A stretch of 64,000 nucleotides of DNA from Desulfosarcina sp. (GCA_014237405.1 JABZFO010000186.1:1-64000), one strand, 5' to 3'. Positions 28,127 to 37,863 are shown, numbered from the stretch's first letter. Notes: a model not told the origin generated them from the letters alone. Numbers and translations are program-made.

Positions 28127-28387
28127 TTCAACACCTGTACGTATGGAAAAAAAGCGGACATTTCAGGGCAAACGGTCAGTTAAAACAATGTTTTTTTAAA
28201 AAACATCAAAAGACCGACGATGTCAACGGCATAATTCAGAACCTATGCGTGGTTCCCGCCTTCTTCCAGGATAAACGGAATGAAATCGATTGTAAAGATT
28301 GCCACCGGCAGTTGACAAACCGCTTTTATTTCTAAAGAATAGCGGTACACTCCGATTGTTATGAAACCGTAAGCAGTCAAACATCGT

Positions 28388-28503
28388 GTCACTCCCGCAT
28401 ACAGCCTGTCCTCGCGAAGGCGGGGGGCAGGAGTCCGGAACCGACTGAAAACACTGGATAGCGCTGATGCTTCACTACGTGTTCTGCCCGCGCGGGAATG
28501 ACA
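28388..28503. repeat. REP-like fold-back repeat (GTCACTCCCGC...GCGGGAATGAC)
   Basis: GTCACTCCCGC near 28388 and GCGGGAATGAC near 28492-28502 form the ends of a palindromic sequence with internal GGGGGGCAGGAGTCC and GTTCTGCCCGCGC segments. It resembles the widespread REP-type GTCATTCCCGCG elements of proteobacteria. It lies in the 457-bp gap between the two divergent glycosyltransferase genes. The rest of the gap shows no feature except the GGAGG ribosome-binding site at its right end. Confidence 0.6.
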
Positions 28504-28583
28504 ATGAATAATAATTTCCGGCTTACACGAATTCATCAATCTTAACACACGGCTTTGGATCCTTTGTTCGTTGTGGAGGCATC

Positions 28584-29902
28584 ATGAAGATCGCCTTTGT
28601 CCACTACCACCTTAAAACGGGAGGCGTTACCACTGTTTTAAAGGGGCAGATCGCAGCCATCCAAGGGATGTGCGATGTCCTCGTTCGGCACCGGCGATGG
28701 CTGCCGACAAGGTGCTCAAGGCGCTGTCGGATGCTTGGCCGGGCGGATGCGACGTACTGCATATCCACAACCCGACGTTGGCCAAAAATCGGCAATTCCT
28801 CCAGATCATTAAACGGCTGCAGCAGTCCGGGGCCAACCTTTTTCTGCAAATTCACGATTTCGCCGAAGACGGCCGGCCCGGTGCCTATTTTAAGGAGGAC
28901 TATCCAGCGGATTGCCATTACGGCGTCATCAACGGCCGGGATTTCAGAATTCTTGTGGAAGCCGGGCTCGACGTTTCCGGCCTCCACCATATTCCCAATG
29001 CCGTCCATTTTCTGCCTGTCGATGGTCGTCAGCGTCCAAAACCGCTGGTCATATACCCGGTGCGCGCCATTCGACGCAAGAACCTGGGCGAGGTCATTTT
29101 GTTGTCCATGTTTTTAAAGAACGATCGACGAATTGCCATCACCCAGCCGCCGAACAGTACTCCTGACATGGCCAGCTACATCGACTGGAAAGCGTATGTG
29201 AAGAAAAACCGCCTACATGTGGATTTTGACGCCGGGCAAAACGTCGAGTTCTCATTATTAGTGGGTGTTTCGGAATCGATGGTTACCACGAGCATTACCG
29301 AAGGGTTCGGGTTTTCCTTTCTCGAGCCGTGGACAGCCGGCAAGCTGCTGTGGGGACGACGACTCGATGATATCTGCGAGGATTTCGATGGCAAAGGGAT
29401 CTGTCTAAACTCCCTTTACAACCGTATCGATGTCCCCTTGAACTGGATGGACACGGATGCCTTTGCCCGTAGTTGGCGCACTGCCGTTTTCAGTGCTGCG
29501 GATGCATACGATTACAACGTGACGCCGGATGTCGTGGATTGTTTCGTTGCCCGTTTAACCCACGGAGCAAGCGTGGATTTTGGTCTCCTGAGCGAACGTT
29601 TTCAAAGGCAAATCCTCTCACACCTGTTGTCAGAACCGACGGCCAAAGCGGATCTGGCTGCTCTGAATCCCTGGCTGTCACAACCCGGGGTGGTGCCGAA
29701 CGCATCGGCGATGATCGAAAACAACCGCAGGGCCGTTACCCGACACTACAATCCGGAACGGTATGGGCAGCAGCTTTTGAAAATATATAGGCAGGTCGTC
29801 CACCATCCGGTTCGCCATCGGATTGACAAACGGGTGCTGCTGGACGCGTTTTTCGACCTCGACCGCTTCCCGCTGCTCAAATGGGGCGCATATGACGGGT
29901 AG
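28584..29902 (+). CDS. Glycosyltransferase, frameshifted near its N-terminus
   Basis: The frame opens at 28584 (MKIAFVHYHLKTGGVTTVLK) after a GGAGG ribosome-binding site. It then shifts near 28675-28700 into the frame running to 29902. That frame has DVLHIHNPTLAKN, LQIHDFAEDGRPGAYF, HYGVINGRDF and a GT-B donor site TEGFGFSFLEPW. The N-terminal Rossmann motif and the HNPTLAKN region are closer together than expected, so about 40-50 residues are probably missing at the frameshift. It lies in a run of four plus-strand genes with HAD hydrolase, peptidase-like protein and gpgS, so a role in glucosylglycerate-type solute metabolism is likely. The last 11 bp overlap the HAD gene. Confidence 0.75.
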
Positions 29903-30746
29903 AGACGCCATATTCGAGCGGTACATCCGCCCCCTTGACCCGATCCCCACCGGGGTTGTCCCGGACCTATCGAAAATGCAGCGGTTTTCGGCCATGCTCT
30001 TTGACGTCTACGGCACCCTGCTGATCAGCGGGGCAGGAGGTATCGGATACAAACAGGCGCCAACGGAAAGTGTGGACGAAGTGAGGAATCTGTTGAGGCG
30101 TTACGGCATTAACCGTTCGCCTGGCAGTTTTGCAGATGCCCTGAATCGGGTTATTGGGCGAGCCCATGAAATCTCCCACAAGCAGGGAATCGATTACCCC
30201 GAGGTGGATATCGTCCGGATCTGGCAGCAGGTACTTGGTTCAGATGACATGCCCTTGGTGAAAGATTTCGCCCTGGAGTACGAACTGATTGTAAACCCAG
30301 TCTATCCCATGCCCGGTCTTGAGGATCTGCTGTTGGCATGCAGCACCCGGAACATACCGATGGGAATCATCTCCAACGCTCAGTTTTACACCGTTTATGT
30401 GCTTGAGCAGTTTTTCGGGGCGACCCTTGAGGAGAGGGGACTTGATCAGCGGTTGCTCTTTTTCTCCTGGCGAGAGGGACATGCGAAACCATCGACCTTC
30501 ATGTTCAACCGGGCAAAAGCGATCCTCGTCGGCATGGGCATTCCTGCTGCGTCTGTCCTGTATGTGGGAAACGACATGCGAAACGACATGCTGTCGGCCA
30601 AGGCTGTCGGGTTCAAGACCGCCCTTTTTGCCGGGGACCGGCGATCGTTGCGGCAAAGAGAAGCCGATGACCGGTGCAGGGATCTGTCGCCGGATCTGAC
30701 TGTCACCGATCTTCGGCAATTGATCGCCGCAACCGTTAATTCTTAA
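29892..30746 (+). CDS. HAD-superfamily hydrolase
   Basis: A 284-residue HAD phosphatase. The nucleophile motif is MLFDVYGTLL (about residue 37), motif II GIISNAQ, and motif III/IV GHAKPSTFMFNRA and YVGNDMRNDM. The start at 29892 (MTGRDAIFERYIRP) overlaps the preceding stop by 11 bp. In this cluster it is a good candidate for the phosphatase acting on glucosyl-3-phosphoglycerate or a mannosylated derivative, but that is inference from position. A longer frame from 29823 is an extension into the upstream gene. Confidence 0.82.
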   Translation: MTGRDAIFERYIRPLDPIPTGVVPDLSKMQRFSAMLFDVYGTLLISGAGGIGYKQAPTESVDEVRNLLRRYGINRSPGSFADALNRVIGRAHEISHKQGIDYPEVDIVRIWQQVLGSDDMPLVKDFALEYELIVNPVYPMPGLEDLLLACSTRNIPMGIISNAQFYTVYVLEQFFGATLEERGLDQRLLFFSWREGHAKPSTFMFNRAKAILVGMGIPAASVLYVGNDMRNDMLSAKAVGFKTALFAGDRRSLRQREADDRCRDLSPDLTVTDLRQLIAATVNS

Positions 30747-30759
30747 TCGAGAGGTTGTT

Positions 30760-31834
30760 ATGAAAAAATATCTCGACGTGCTGCCGACGTTCGTGGACAA
30801 GATCCGCAAGATTCGTGAGATTATTATCAGCAATATCGTACTCATCGGGCAGATTTCAGCACCGACCTTCCACGGGCGGCGGCGGGCGGAGTGCCTGGTG
30901 GAGCGTTTTTCAGAAGCTCAGATGGATGAATGCGTCATCGATGATTTCGGTAACCCCATCGGGATAATCCATGGATCGTCGACAGAAAAACAGTCCATTT
31001 TTGTCGTCGCCCATCTCGACACCTTTTCAAAGATAGAAACCGACCAGCATTACGAGGTGACGGATAAAATCATCAGCGGCGTCAGTGTTTCGGATAACTC
31101 GGCTGCCGTGGGCATCCTGGCCTCCCTGCCGGAAATTTTCAGGCGGCTGGGGCTGGCGTTTGAATCGGACATTGTTCTGGTTGCCCCCGATCAATGCCTG
31201 GGACGGGGAAACCTGAAGGGCATCCGCCAACTGCTCAAGGCCTGGCCGACACCCATCCGGGGCGCCATCTGCCTGGAAAGCGTGGATCTCGGCCGGCTCA
31301 ATTACTATTCCGACAGCATGATCCGGGGCGAGATCAATTGCACCGTCACCGCTGCCCCAGAAACCCCGGACCCAGATCGTCATCGGAAAAGTCACAGGTG
31401 GGTTCAACCATGGGAACATCGCATATAACGCAAAGATCGGTTTCGAAATTCGGAGCGATTCCGATGGCATGGTCAAAGAACTCTACAGAGACATCAGGGA
31501 TATCGTCGATGGAATCAACAAGACTTTCGCCGTTAAGCTGAAGCTCAACCGCATCAGCAATCTGAACGCCACGCATCTGCGGTACAACCACCCGATGGTT
31601 AAATGTGCCTCCCGAATTTTGAATCGGTTGGGTGTGGAAGCCGTGAGTGAACCTAGTGAAACGGCCTTGTCGATCTTTTTGCATCGGAAGATCCCGGCAG
31701 TCACTATAGGATTGACCCGTGGAGACAATTTTCACCAGGATGGCGCCAGGATCGAAATCGAACCGATGTTCAAAGGCATATCCCAGATTCCGGCACTACT
31801 CATGGCCATGGACAATGGGGTGTGTGATGAATAA
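30760..31834 (+). CDS. M42/M20-like metallopeptidase homologue, frameshifted
   Basis: The N-terminal frame (from 30760, MKKYLDVLPTFVDKIRKI) has metal-ligand motifs VVAHLDTF and VSVSDNSAAVG of the M42/M20 fold. The usual Glu-Glu catalytic/metal pair is replaced by PDQCLGRG, so it may not be a working peptidase. Coding continues to 31834 in a second frame (PRTQIVIGKVTGGF, HPMVKCASRIL, IPAVTIGLTRGDNFHQ, ending MDNGVCDE). The switch is near 31345-31370, where about 25-30 residues seem missing. It overlaps the gpgS start by 8 bp, so the two are translationally coupled. Proteins of this type recur next to gpgS as far as I recall; their function is unknown. Confidence 0.75.
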
Positions 31835-32810
31835 AAAATGGATCGAATCGAACACCTTTCACCATTCCGAATTCAATGACCTCGATGGTCTGGTTAAAGC
31901 AAAACAGCGGAAAAAACTTTCCATTTCCCTGTGTTTCCCCACGCTGAACGAGGAAAAGACCATTGCCAAAGAGATCATCATCATGAAATCTGAACTCATG
32001 ACCCGTCACCCGCTATTGGACGAGATTGTGGTCATCGATTCCGGCTCGACGGACAAGACCCGTCAGATCGCCCGATCCTACAATGTGAAGGTTTACGAGG
32101 CCGATGACATCCTGCCGCATCTGGAGAAATTCAAGGGAAAAGGGGAAAACCTGTGGAAGGCGCTCTATGTGACCCGGGGAGATATCATTATTTATATTGA
32201 CGCGGACATTAAGAACATTCACCATCGCTTTGCATACGGGCTGTTGGGACCCCTGCTGGTTTCGGATCATATCCGGTTTACCAAGGCGTTCTACGACCGG
32301 CCTATCGCCGTAGGGAAAAACAAGTGGCGTCCCACCGGCGGCGGTCGGGTGACGGAACTGGTGACCCGACCGTTTTTTTCGATGTTCATGCCGGATATGA
32401 CCCAATTCCTGCAGCCGCTTTCCGGTGAGTATGCGGGGTTTCGCAGCATCTTCGAAACCATCCCCTTTCAAATCGGCTACGGCGTGGAAACCGGCATGCT
32501 GATCGACATCCATGAAAAATGGGGCATCGATGTCATGGCCCAGGTCGACCTGGACCGGCGGGTGCACAAGAACCAGGATACGAAGGCGCTGGGGCGTATG
32601 GCCTTCGTAATCATCAAGACCTTCTTGGACCGTGCCCAGAAGCTGAAACGGGTGGAGATCAAACAAGATCTTGTCGATGAGATGATCCAGTACCGCCTGG
32701 TCCGGGGCACGCTTCAACCTGAAATCCATGTGATCGAGCAGCATGAGCGGCCGCCAATTATCCAGATCCCTGACTATCAGGAGAAATTCTCATCGATGGA
32801 GCGAAAATAG
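31827..32810 (+). CDS. gpgS: Glucosyl-3-phosphoglycerate synthase
   Basis: A 327-residue GT-A-fold glycosyltransferase (GT81 type). Seen: NTFHHSEF near the start, SLCFPTLNEEKTIA, IDSGSTDKTRQIA, GKGENLWKAL, the metal-binding IIYIDADI, GGGRVTELVTRPFF, QPLSGEYAGFRS and YGVETGMLIDI. These are the diagnostic blocks of GpgS, which makes glucosyl-3-phosphoglycerate from NDP-glucose and 3-phosphoglycerate, the first step to glucosylglycerate compatible solutes. Length is normal. The ATG at 31827 overlaps the peptidase-like stop. It is followed 3 bp after the stop by a copy of the 165-bp fold-back element. Confidence 0.93.
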   Translation: MNKKWIESNTFHHSEFNDLDGLVKAKQRKKLSISLCFPTLNEEKTIAKEIIIMKSELMTRHPLLDEIVVIDSGSTDKTRQIARSYNVKVYEADDILPHLEKFKGKGENLWKALYVTRGDIIIYIDADIKNIHHRFAYGLLGPLLVSDHIRFTKAFYDRPIAVGKNKWRPTGGGRVTELVTRPFFSMFMPDMTQFLQPLSGEYAGFRSIFETIPFQIGYGVETGMLIDIHEKWGIDVMAQVDLDRRVHKNQDTKALGRMAFVIIKTFLDRAQKLKRVEIKQDLVDEMIQYRLVRGTLQPEIHVIEQHERPPIIQIPDYQEKFSSMERK

Positions 32811-32813
32811 TTT

Positions 32814-32977
32814 AGGGCCTCGGAAAAAATAAAATACACAGAAATGACGCAAGGATTTTTGTTCGTGTTAAAGGCGCGTCTAAGGGCGCAACCTTGTTGG
32901 TTGTAACCTTAGATGCAACGCAGAACACGGGCAAAAAGACAAGTAAGATCGTGGATTTTATTTTTGCCGCGGCCCTT
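32814..32977 (+). repeat. 165-bp covarying fold-back element, copy A
   Basis: It starts 3 bp after the gpgS stop with AGGGCCTCGGAAAAAATAAA and ends TTTTGCCGCGGCCCT. The outer ends pair. The inner arms pair as TTTTTGTTCGTGTT with AACACGGGCAAAAA. The central hairpin is GCGTCTAAGGGCGCAACC against GGTTGTAACCTTAGATGC. Three other copies are at 34153, 38024 and 47953. Confidence 0.85.
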
Positions 32978-33030
32978 ATTTTCAAACACACACAATTGAT
33001 ATGTGTGCTTCATGATAGGAGCGGATAGGT

Positions 33031-33633
33031 ATGGGCGAAAAAAAAATACCCGGATATGTCAAATCTGAAAATGTGATCTGGTTTGTGGTGGCGTCTCTTC
33101 TGATCGGATTTGTGGCGGGCGTGGCCTTCGGCATTTACAAAAGCGGATCCATCGCAGATCCCCATCAATCGGCACCGCCGGCCGTCATTGATGAAGAGCG
33201 GCAACAAGAGATCGAAGCGTTGAAGGCGCAGACCGAGCAAAACCCCCAGGATGTCGCTTCATGGATTCAGCTGGGCCACCTATACTTTGGCGCCAACCGA
33301 CCGAACGATGCCATAGAGGCCTATGGAAAGGCGCTGGCCATCGAACCTGAAAACGCCAATGTCTGGACGGATCTGGGCATCATGTACCGAAGAAGCGGCA
33401 GCCCGGAAAAAGCGGTGGAGGCCTTTGACCGGGCCATGAAGATTGATGCCACCCATGAGATTTCGCGTTTCAACAAGGGGATCGTCCTTTTCCATGACCT
33501 CAAGGATGAGACGGGCGCCCTGGCGGCCTGGGAATCGCTGCTGGCCATCAACCCGAATGCGAAGTCGCCCGGCGGCCAGACGGTGAGAGAACTGGTCGAC
33601 CACATCAAAGAAAATCACCAGGACAGAAAATGA
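33031..33633 (+). CDS. Membrane-anchored TPR protein
   Basis: A 200-residue protein with a short cytoplasmic N-terminus, one transmembrane helix (VIWFVVASLLIGFVAGVAFG, about 17-36) and roughly three tetratricopeptide repeats (about 70-175), with typical positions in GHLYFGANRPNDAIEAYGKA and DLGIMYRRSGSPEKAVEAFD. It is probably a periplasmic-facing scaffold. It overlaps the next gene (ATGA), so the two are coupled. Resemblance to the TPR part of cytochrome c-type biogenesis protein CcmI/NrfG is only general. Confidence 0.85.
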   Translation: MGEKKIPGYVKSENVIWFVVASLLIGFVAGVAFGIYKSGSIADPHQSAPPAVIDEERQQEIEALKAQTEQNPQDVASWIQLGHLYFGANRPNDAIEAYGKALAIEPENANVWTDLGIMYRRSGSPEKAVEAFDRAMKIDATHEISRFNKGIVLFHDLKDETGALAAWESLLAINPNAKSPGGQTVRELVDHIKENHQDRK

Positions 33634-34172
33634 ACAAAGCGGTCTGCAACCGATCCACACTGATCAGAAAGGGCAGGGTGTTTGATTTCTACGCTGAGAA
33701 TATCACCCTGCCCAACGGCGTTACCATGGATATGGAGATCATCCGGCATCCCGGTGCGGCTGCCATTGTGCCGTTAATGGATGACCATACTGTTTTACTC
33801 CTCAAACAGTACCGTCATGCGGTGGATGGCTTTATCTGGGAAATTCCGGCAGGCACGCTGGATCCGGGGGAAGATGCCCGCCGGTGTGCCGAACGCGAAT
33901 TGACTGAGGAAACCGGGTACGCGGCCCGGCATTTTGAAAAGCTGGCCGAAATCACCCCTCTTCCGGCTTACTCAGACGAACGCATTCACCTGTTTTTGGC
34001 CACAGGTCTCACCAAGGCGGCACAGAATCTGGATGAAGACGAACTGCTCTTTGTTCATCGAGTAGACTTGAACCAGGCCATTGAAATGGTCGCTGAGGGG
34101 GATATCCAGGACGCCAAAACTATTGCCGGTCTGCAACTGGCTGCAGGCCTTAAGGGCCTCGGAAATAATTAA
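33630..34172 (+). CDS. NUDIX hydrolase, ADP-ribose pyrophosphatase type
   Basis: A 180-residue protein with a complete Nudix box: GTLDPGEDARRCAERELTEE followed by TGYA (G-x5-E-x7-REL-x-EE-x-G). The C-terminal part resembles ADP-ribose pyrophosphatase (PLPAYSDERIHLFLATGL). It is translationally coupled to the TPR gene. Its last six codons (KGLGNN and stop) are encoded by the end of fold-back element copy B, so the native C-terminus has probably been altered by that insertion. Confidence 0.92.
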   Translation: MNKAVCNRSTLIRKGRVFDFYAENITLPNGVTMDMEIIRHPGAAAIVPLMDDHTVLLLKQYRHAVDGFIWEIPAGTLDPGEDARRCAERELTEETGYAARHFEKLAEITPLPAYSDERIHLFLATGLTKAAQNLDEDELLFVHRVDLNQAIEMVAEGDIQDAKTIAGLQLAAGLKGLGNN

Positions 34173-34271
34173 ATCCACGATCTTACTTGTCTTTTTGCCC
34201 GTGTTCTGCGTTGCGTCGATGGCCACATACAACCAGTATGAAACCATCGACGCGCCTTGCCTGATCTTATA
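34153..34271 (-). repeat. 165-bp covarying fold-back element, copy B (truncated, inverted)
   Basis: It begins AGGGCCTCGGAAATAATTAA and contains CTTACTTGTCTTTTTGCCCG in the opposite orientation to copies A, C and D. The central hairpin is GCGTCGATGGCCACATAC against GTATGAAACCATCGACGC. The far end is missing: it stops at about 34271, where the convergent MFS gene ends. It supplies the NUDIX stop codon on one side and abuts the MFS stop on the other. Confidence 0.8.
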
Positions 34272-35385
34272 AAACGCCTGTGGCAAGGATGCCGCCGGCA
34301 TGCCACACCGCTCCGCCCATCAGCGCCCCGAGCACCCTCCCGATGCCTGCTGCGGCAAAAAAACCGGACATCATGGTCGCCCGGAAACCCGGCAGCATTT
34401 CGGTGCACAGGGAGAGGCTGGTGACTATGGTGAATTCGAAGGTGAAGAAAAGAATGGCCAGGCCGGTCATTGCCGTCGTCAGTGACATATCCAGAAAAGG
34501 CAGTGCGAAATAGCTCAGTATTGACAGGATTAAACCGGTGATCACCGCGCGCTTCAAACCAAAGCGGTCAGAAATCGCGGCGGTGAGACCCTCCCCCACC
34601 AGTTCCGCCACGCCGATAAGGCTGGTTCCCAACCCCAGTGCCACGATGCCGAGGCCGAAACCTTTTTCCAGCCACGCCCCGTAAACCACGAATAGATTGT
34701 CGTTGGCCGCACTGATAAAAAACGCGTAACCCAGTGCACCCAATGCGGGTTTGTTGGAAATCAGGCGCGAATAGGCGCCAAGGTATTCAGACGGTGATGC
34801 TTTTGGATGGGCGATATCAGGCTCTTTGGGAATGATGAAAAACAGGACGATGGCACCGATGCATCCCAATCCGCCCATGACCAGAAATGGCGATCGCCAT
34901 CCATACCTGTCAATGAGAATGGCCACCAGGGGGATGCCGATCAGCGTGCTGGCCGACCATGATGTCTCCAGAAGGCCGATCACCAAAGCCCGCCGGTTAT
35001 ACGGCACCCGGTTGGAGGCCCAGGCCTGCATTGCCGGATCGTAAATGCTTTTTCCCAGTCCGGCCAAAAACAGGGCCACCAGGACGACTGCATAAATGGG
35101 GAAAAATGCGGCGGCCAGCATACCGATTCCCGCCATGGCCAGCCCGGCGATCATCATTTTGCGGTAACCCAGCCGGTCGGACAGGGGACCGATAAGGGCG
35201 CCAAGCAGGGAGGTCACCTGATTGATGGCGATCAGGGAGGTGATGGACGACAGGGAGACGCCAAGCCCGCGGCTCAGAACCGGTGCAAAGGGGTAGACAA
35301 AGCGCCTGGCGGTATTAAGCACCAGCCGGAAAAAGGTGGTGCCGGCAATGGGCAGAAAGATGTGTGGTGGCTGACTATTGGACAT
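34267..35385 (-). CDS. Major facilitator superfamily transporter
   Basis: A 372-residue hydrophobic protein with about 11-12 membrane segments. The MFS signature between TM2 and TM3 is visible as GPLSDRLGYRKMMIAGL, and a repeat of it as TAAISDRFGLKRAVITGL in the second half. The N-terminus (FFRLVLNTARRFVYPFAPVL) is typical of uncharacterised MFS permeases. Substrate unknown. It is slightly short for the family and ends at the fold-back element, so a few C-terminal residues may have been lost. Confidence 0.86.
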   Translation of the reverse strand: MSNSQPPHIFLPIAGTTFFRLVLNTARRFVYPFAPVLSRGLGVSLSSITSLIAINQVTSLLGALIGPLSDRLGYRKMMIAGLAMAGIGMLAAAFFPIYAVVLVALFLAGLGKSIYDPAMQAWASNRVPYNRRALVIGLLETSWSASTLIGIPLVAILIDRYGWRSPFLVMGGLGCIGAIVLFFIIPKEPDIAHPKASPSEYLGAYSRLISNKPALGALGYAFFISAANDNLFVVYGAWLEKGFGLGIVALGLGTSLIGVAELVGEGLTAAISDRFGLKRAVITGLILSILSYFALPFLDMSLTTAMTGLAILFFTFEFTIVTSLSLCTEMLPGFRATMMSGFFAAAGIGRVLGALMGGAVWHAGGILATGVL

Positions 35386-35472
35386 AAAAAAGGGTTTATT
35401 GAGTTTATTGGGTTGTTGGGTTTATTGGATTCTTGCGCCCTTCCAACGGAAAATTCATCGGAAATGATCTAC

Positions 35473-35797
35473 TCATTTCAGCCCCATTATTTTTCGTGCA
35501 CTGTCAATGCGGCTTTTCACCTGTTCCTGATCCCGTATTTTGGACAGGTTGGTGAGCAGGCCCGACGCTTCGGTGGGGGACTCTTTCCGACTGTCCAGCA
35601 AGAGGCGGTACCAGTAGGGAATGTCCGCACCGTAACGTATCATCCATTTGTGCCAGATGTCGGGTCAGTTCATGATCGAGCTTGCGCTTGGTGATGTTGT
35701 AGCGAACGATGGGTTTGATCCACAGCCTGGCGATGACATATCCCAGTAGACCGGCGACGAAACTGGCGGCGGCGGCAATGAGCAATGATGAATCCAT
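35473..35797 (-). CDS. Small membrane-anchored protein, frameshifted
   Basis: The first ~50 residues (MDSSLLIAAAASFVAGLLGY... KPIVRYNITKRKLDHELT) are an N-terminal membrane helix and a basic helix. Near 35655-35668 the coding frame shifts to WHKWMIRYGADIPYWYRLLL... IDSARKIMGLK, ending at a TGA at 35473. Both parts look protein-like, so this is one gene of about 108 codons with a frameshift. It lies 8 bp upstream of the acyl-CoA synthetase stop on the same strand and could share its transcript. Function unknown. Confidence 0.6.
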
Positions 35798-35805
35798 TGA
35801 CTTCC

Positions 35806-37863
35806 TTAACCGGTGTGCCGGGAGCGATACCGGTGATACTCGACCATGCGCGCCACCGCCTTTACCGCCCGTTCCGGCGTTTCGTAGAACACGCCCTTCA
35901 GATCGTGGCCTTTCACCCGATAGACCGTGGTATCTTTCTCATCGGTGAGCAGGCTGACCCCAAAGACCGGTTTGCCGTGTTTTTCCATCAGGCGGACAAT
36001 GTGTTCAATGTAGGCGTTTTCGAAATCGGAAAAGGTCTTTACGGCGTCATCCAGAAATTCCCGCGTATATGACGGATCCGCGTTTTCAACCGAGTCTGCC
36101 AGACGCTTGAGAAAAATTCGGCGACCGAGAATCCCAAGATTGATCACCGCATCGCAGCCGTTCCATTGAAGCAGCGTCTCCATGACTGTCAAGGGAATTG
36201 ATGGGTCGTTTTCCCCCACCAGATCGATGGGGTTGGACCGGCTCCAATAGGGCGGCAGAATCTGGTCGATGCGGGCAACCAACTCTGGAGAGAGCTCCGG
36301 CACATCCAGGCCGAACTGGTTGCATAGATCGGCGGTGACCACGCCCCATCCGCCACCTAATGTCATGATGGCAATGCGGTTTCCTTTGGGAAGGGGCAGG
36401 GAGGAGAAGGCGGCGGACAGGTCCAGCAGTTCCATGGGCTGATCCACCTTGACAATGCCCGCCTGCCGGCAGACCGCGTCGAACAGCCGGGTGTCGGATG
36501 CCATGGCTCCCGTATGGCTTAAGGCCGCCCGGTTTCCCGCCTGGGTCTGGCCGCCTTTGAGCAGCACGATGGGCTTTTTTCGACTCACCCGGCGGGCGCT
36601 TTCGAAAAAGCGTCGGCCCTGCTTGACGCTTTCGATGTAAAGCATGACGGTTCGGGTGAGTTCGTCCACCTCGAAGCCTTCCATGTAGTCCTCGATGGTT
36701 GGACGGACTGCTGTTCCCGTACAGAAAAAATTGATATGGGGGTTGCAGATGCCCATGGTGTTGGGTCCGAGGATAAGAATGCCGGCGGCCCGCGCCTCTT
36801 CGACCAGCTGCCTTTCCAGCGTTTTGCCGTCGACGCCGGTTTCTCCGAAACCCGATGTGATCAGCACCACGTTTTTAACCCCCTTCGCTTTCAGCTGAGG
36901 AATCAGGTCCATGATGCCGGCGACAGGCACGGTCACCACCGCCAGATCTACTTCTCCGGGAATCTCAGCCACCGTTTTAAAGGCTGGTTTTCCGGCGATT
37001 ACGCCGCCCTTGGGATTGACGGAATAGACCTCGCCCTGGTAGCCGCCGCTGATGGTGTTGCAGACCAGCATATGCCCCCATTTGCCCATTTGGGAAGAAG
37101 CGCCGATAAATGCCACCGAACGGGGATAGAACAGTGAGTGGATGGACGGTGGCGGTACCGGGTGGGACTCCGTTGTCACACGATCGGGTCGGGTCAGGGT
37201 AATCAGGGCGTCCACGGCTATGAGTTCTCCAGTGGCCGTGGCAATGAGGGGATTGATGTCGATCTCGGCAATCTCCGGAAAATCTGCGGCGATGGCGGAC
37301 AACCCCATCAATGTCTGCAACAGGGCTTGCCGATCCACCGCATTTTCTCCCCGAAAAGGCCCTATCAGCGACCGGGATCGGATGGATTCGATCATGTCCG
37401 CCGCATCTTGACGGGTGAGCGGTGCCAGTCGAAAGACGACGTCAGACAACGCTTCGGTGAAGATGCCGCCTAATCCGAAAAGAACCGCCGGACCAAAATG
37501 GGGGTCACGGAAAAGGCCGGCCACGAACTCCCGATTCCCACGAATTTGAGGCTGCACGAGAAGTTGCGCTCCGGGTGCAGCTATAAGAATCGTCTCCGCC
37601 ACATGCGATACGGCTTTTTCATCCGCCAGATTCAGGTGGACCAGACCGCTTTCGGTTTTGTGCAGCAGGTTTTCGCCAAGCCCCTTCAGCACCACGGGAA
37701 AACCCAGATCAGCCGCTGCTGCAACAGCGTCGGCGGCCGTGGAAACAACCGTTTCAGCGACCACCGGCACGCCGTATTGCCCCAATATCGTTTTTGACTC
37801 CGCTTCTGTTAAAGCGGTTCTGCCGGATTCGACGGCCTTTTTAATAAACACGTTAAGATTCAA
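35806..37863 (-). CDS. ADP-forming acyl-CoA/acetyl-CoA synthetase, with internal gap
   Basis: A 685-residue fusion of beta and alpha parts. The N-terminal ATP-grasp domain (about 1-225) is followed by a CoA-binding domain (SVAFIGASSQMGKWGHMLV), GPNTMGICNPHINFFCTG and a C-terminal ligase domain with the phosphohistidine motif ALSHTGAMA and MTLGGGWGVVTADLC. It would convert acyl-CoA + ADP + Pi to acid + ATP + CoA, or the reverse. Between CTGTAVRP and TIEDYMEGFEVDEL (junction about 36700, residue ~388) a segment of about 35 residues that usually carries SQSGN..G is absent, in frame. The start is a TTG with TAGGAGA upstream. Confidence 0.88.
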   Translation of the reverse strand: MNLNVFIKKAVESGRTALTEAESKTILGQYGVPVVAETVVSTAADAVAAAADLGFPVVLKGLGENLLHKTESGLVHLNLADEKAVSHVAETILIAAPGAQLLVQPQIRGNREFVAGLFRDPHFGPAVLFGLGGIFTEALSDVVFRLAPLTRQDAADMIESIRSRSLIGPFRGENAVDRQALLQTLMGLSAIAADFPEIAEIDINPLIATATGELIAVDALITLTRPDRVTTESHPVPPPSIHSLFYPRSVAFIGASSQMGKWGHMLVCNTISGGYQGEVYSVNPKGGVIAGKPAFKTVAEIPGEVDLAVVTVPVAGIMDLIPQLKAKGVKNVVLITSGFGETGVDGKTLERQLVEEARAAGILILGPNTMGICNPHINFFCTGTAVRPTIEDYMEGFEVDELTRTVMLYIESVKQGRRFFESARRVSRKKPIVLLKGGQTQAGNRAALSHTGAMASDTRLFDAVCRQAGIVKVDQPMELLDLSAAFSSLPLPKGNRIAIMTLGGGWGVVTADLCNQFGLDVPELSPELVARIDQILPPYWSRSNPIDLVGENDPSIPLTVMETLLQWNGCDAVINLGILGRRIFLKRLADSVENADPSYTREFLDDAVKTFSDFENAYIEHIVRLMEKHGKPVFGVSLLTDEKDTTVYRVKGHDLKGVFYETPERAVKAVARMVEYHRYRSRHTG

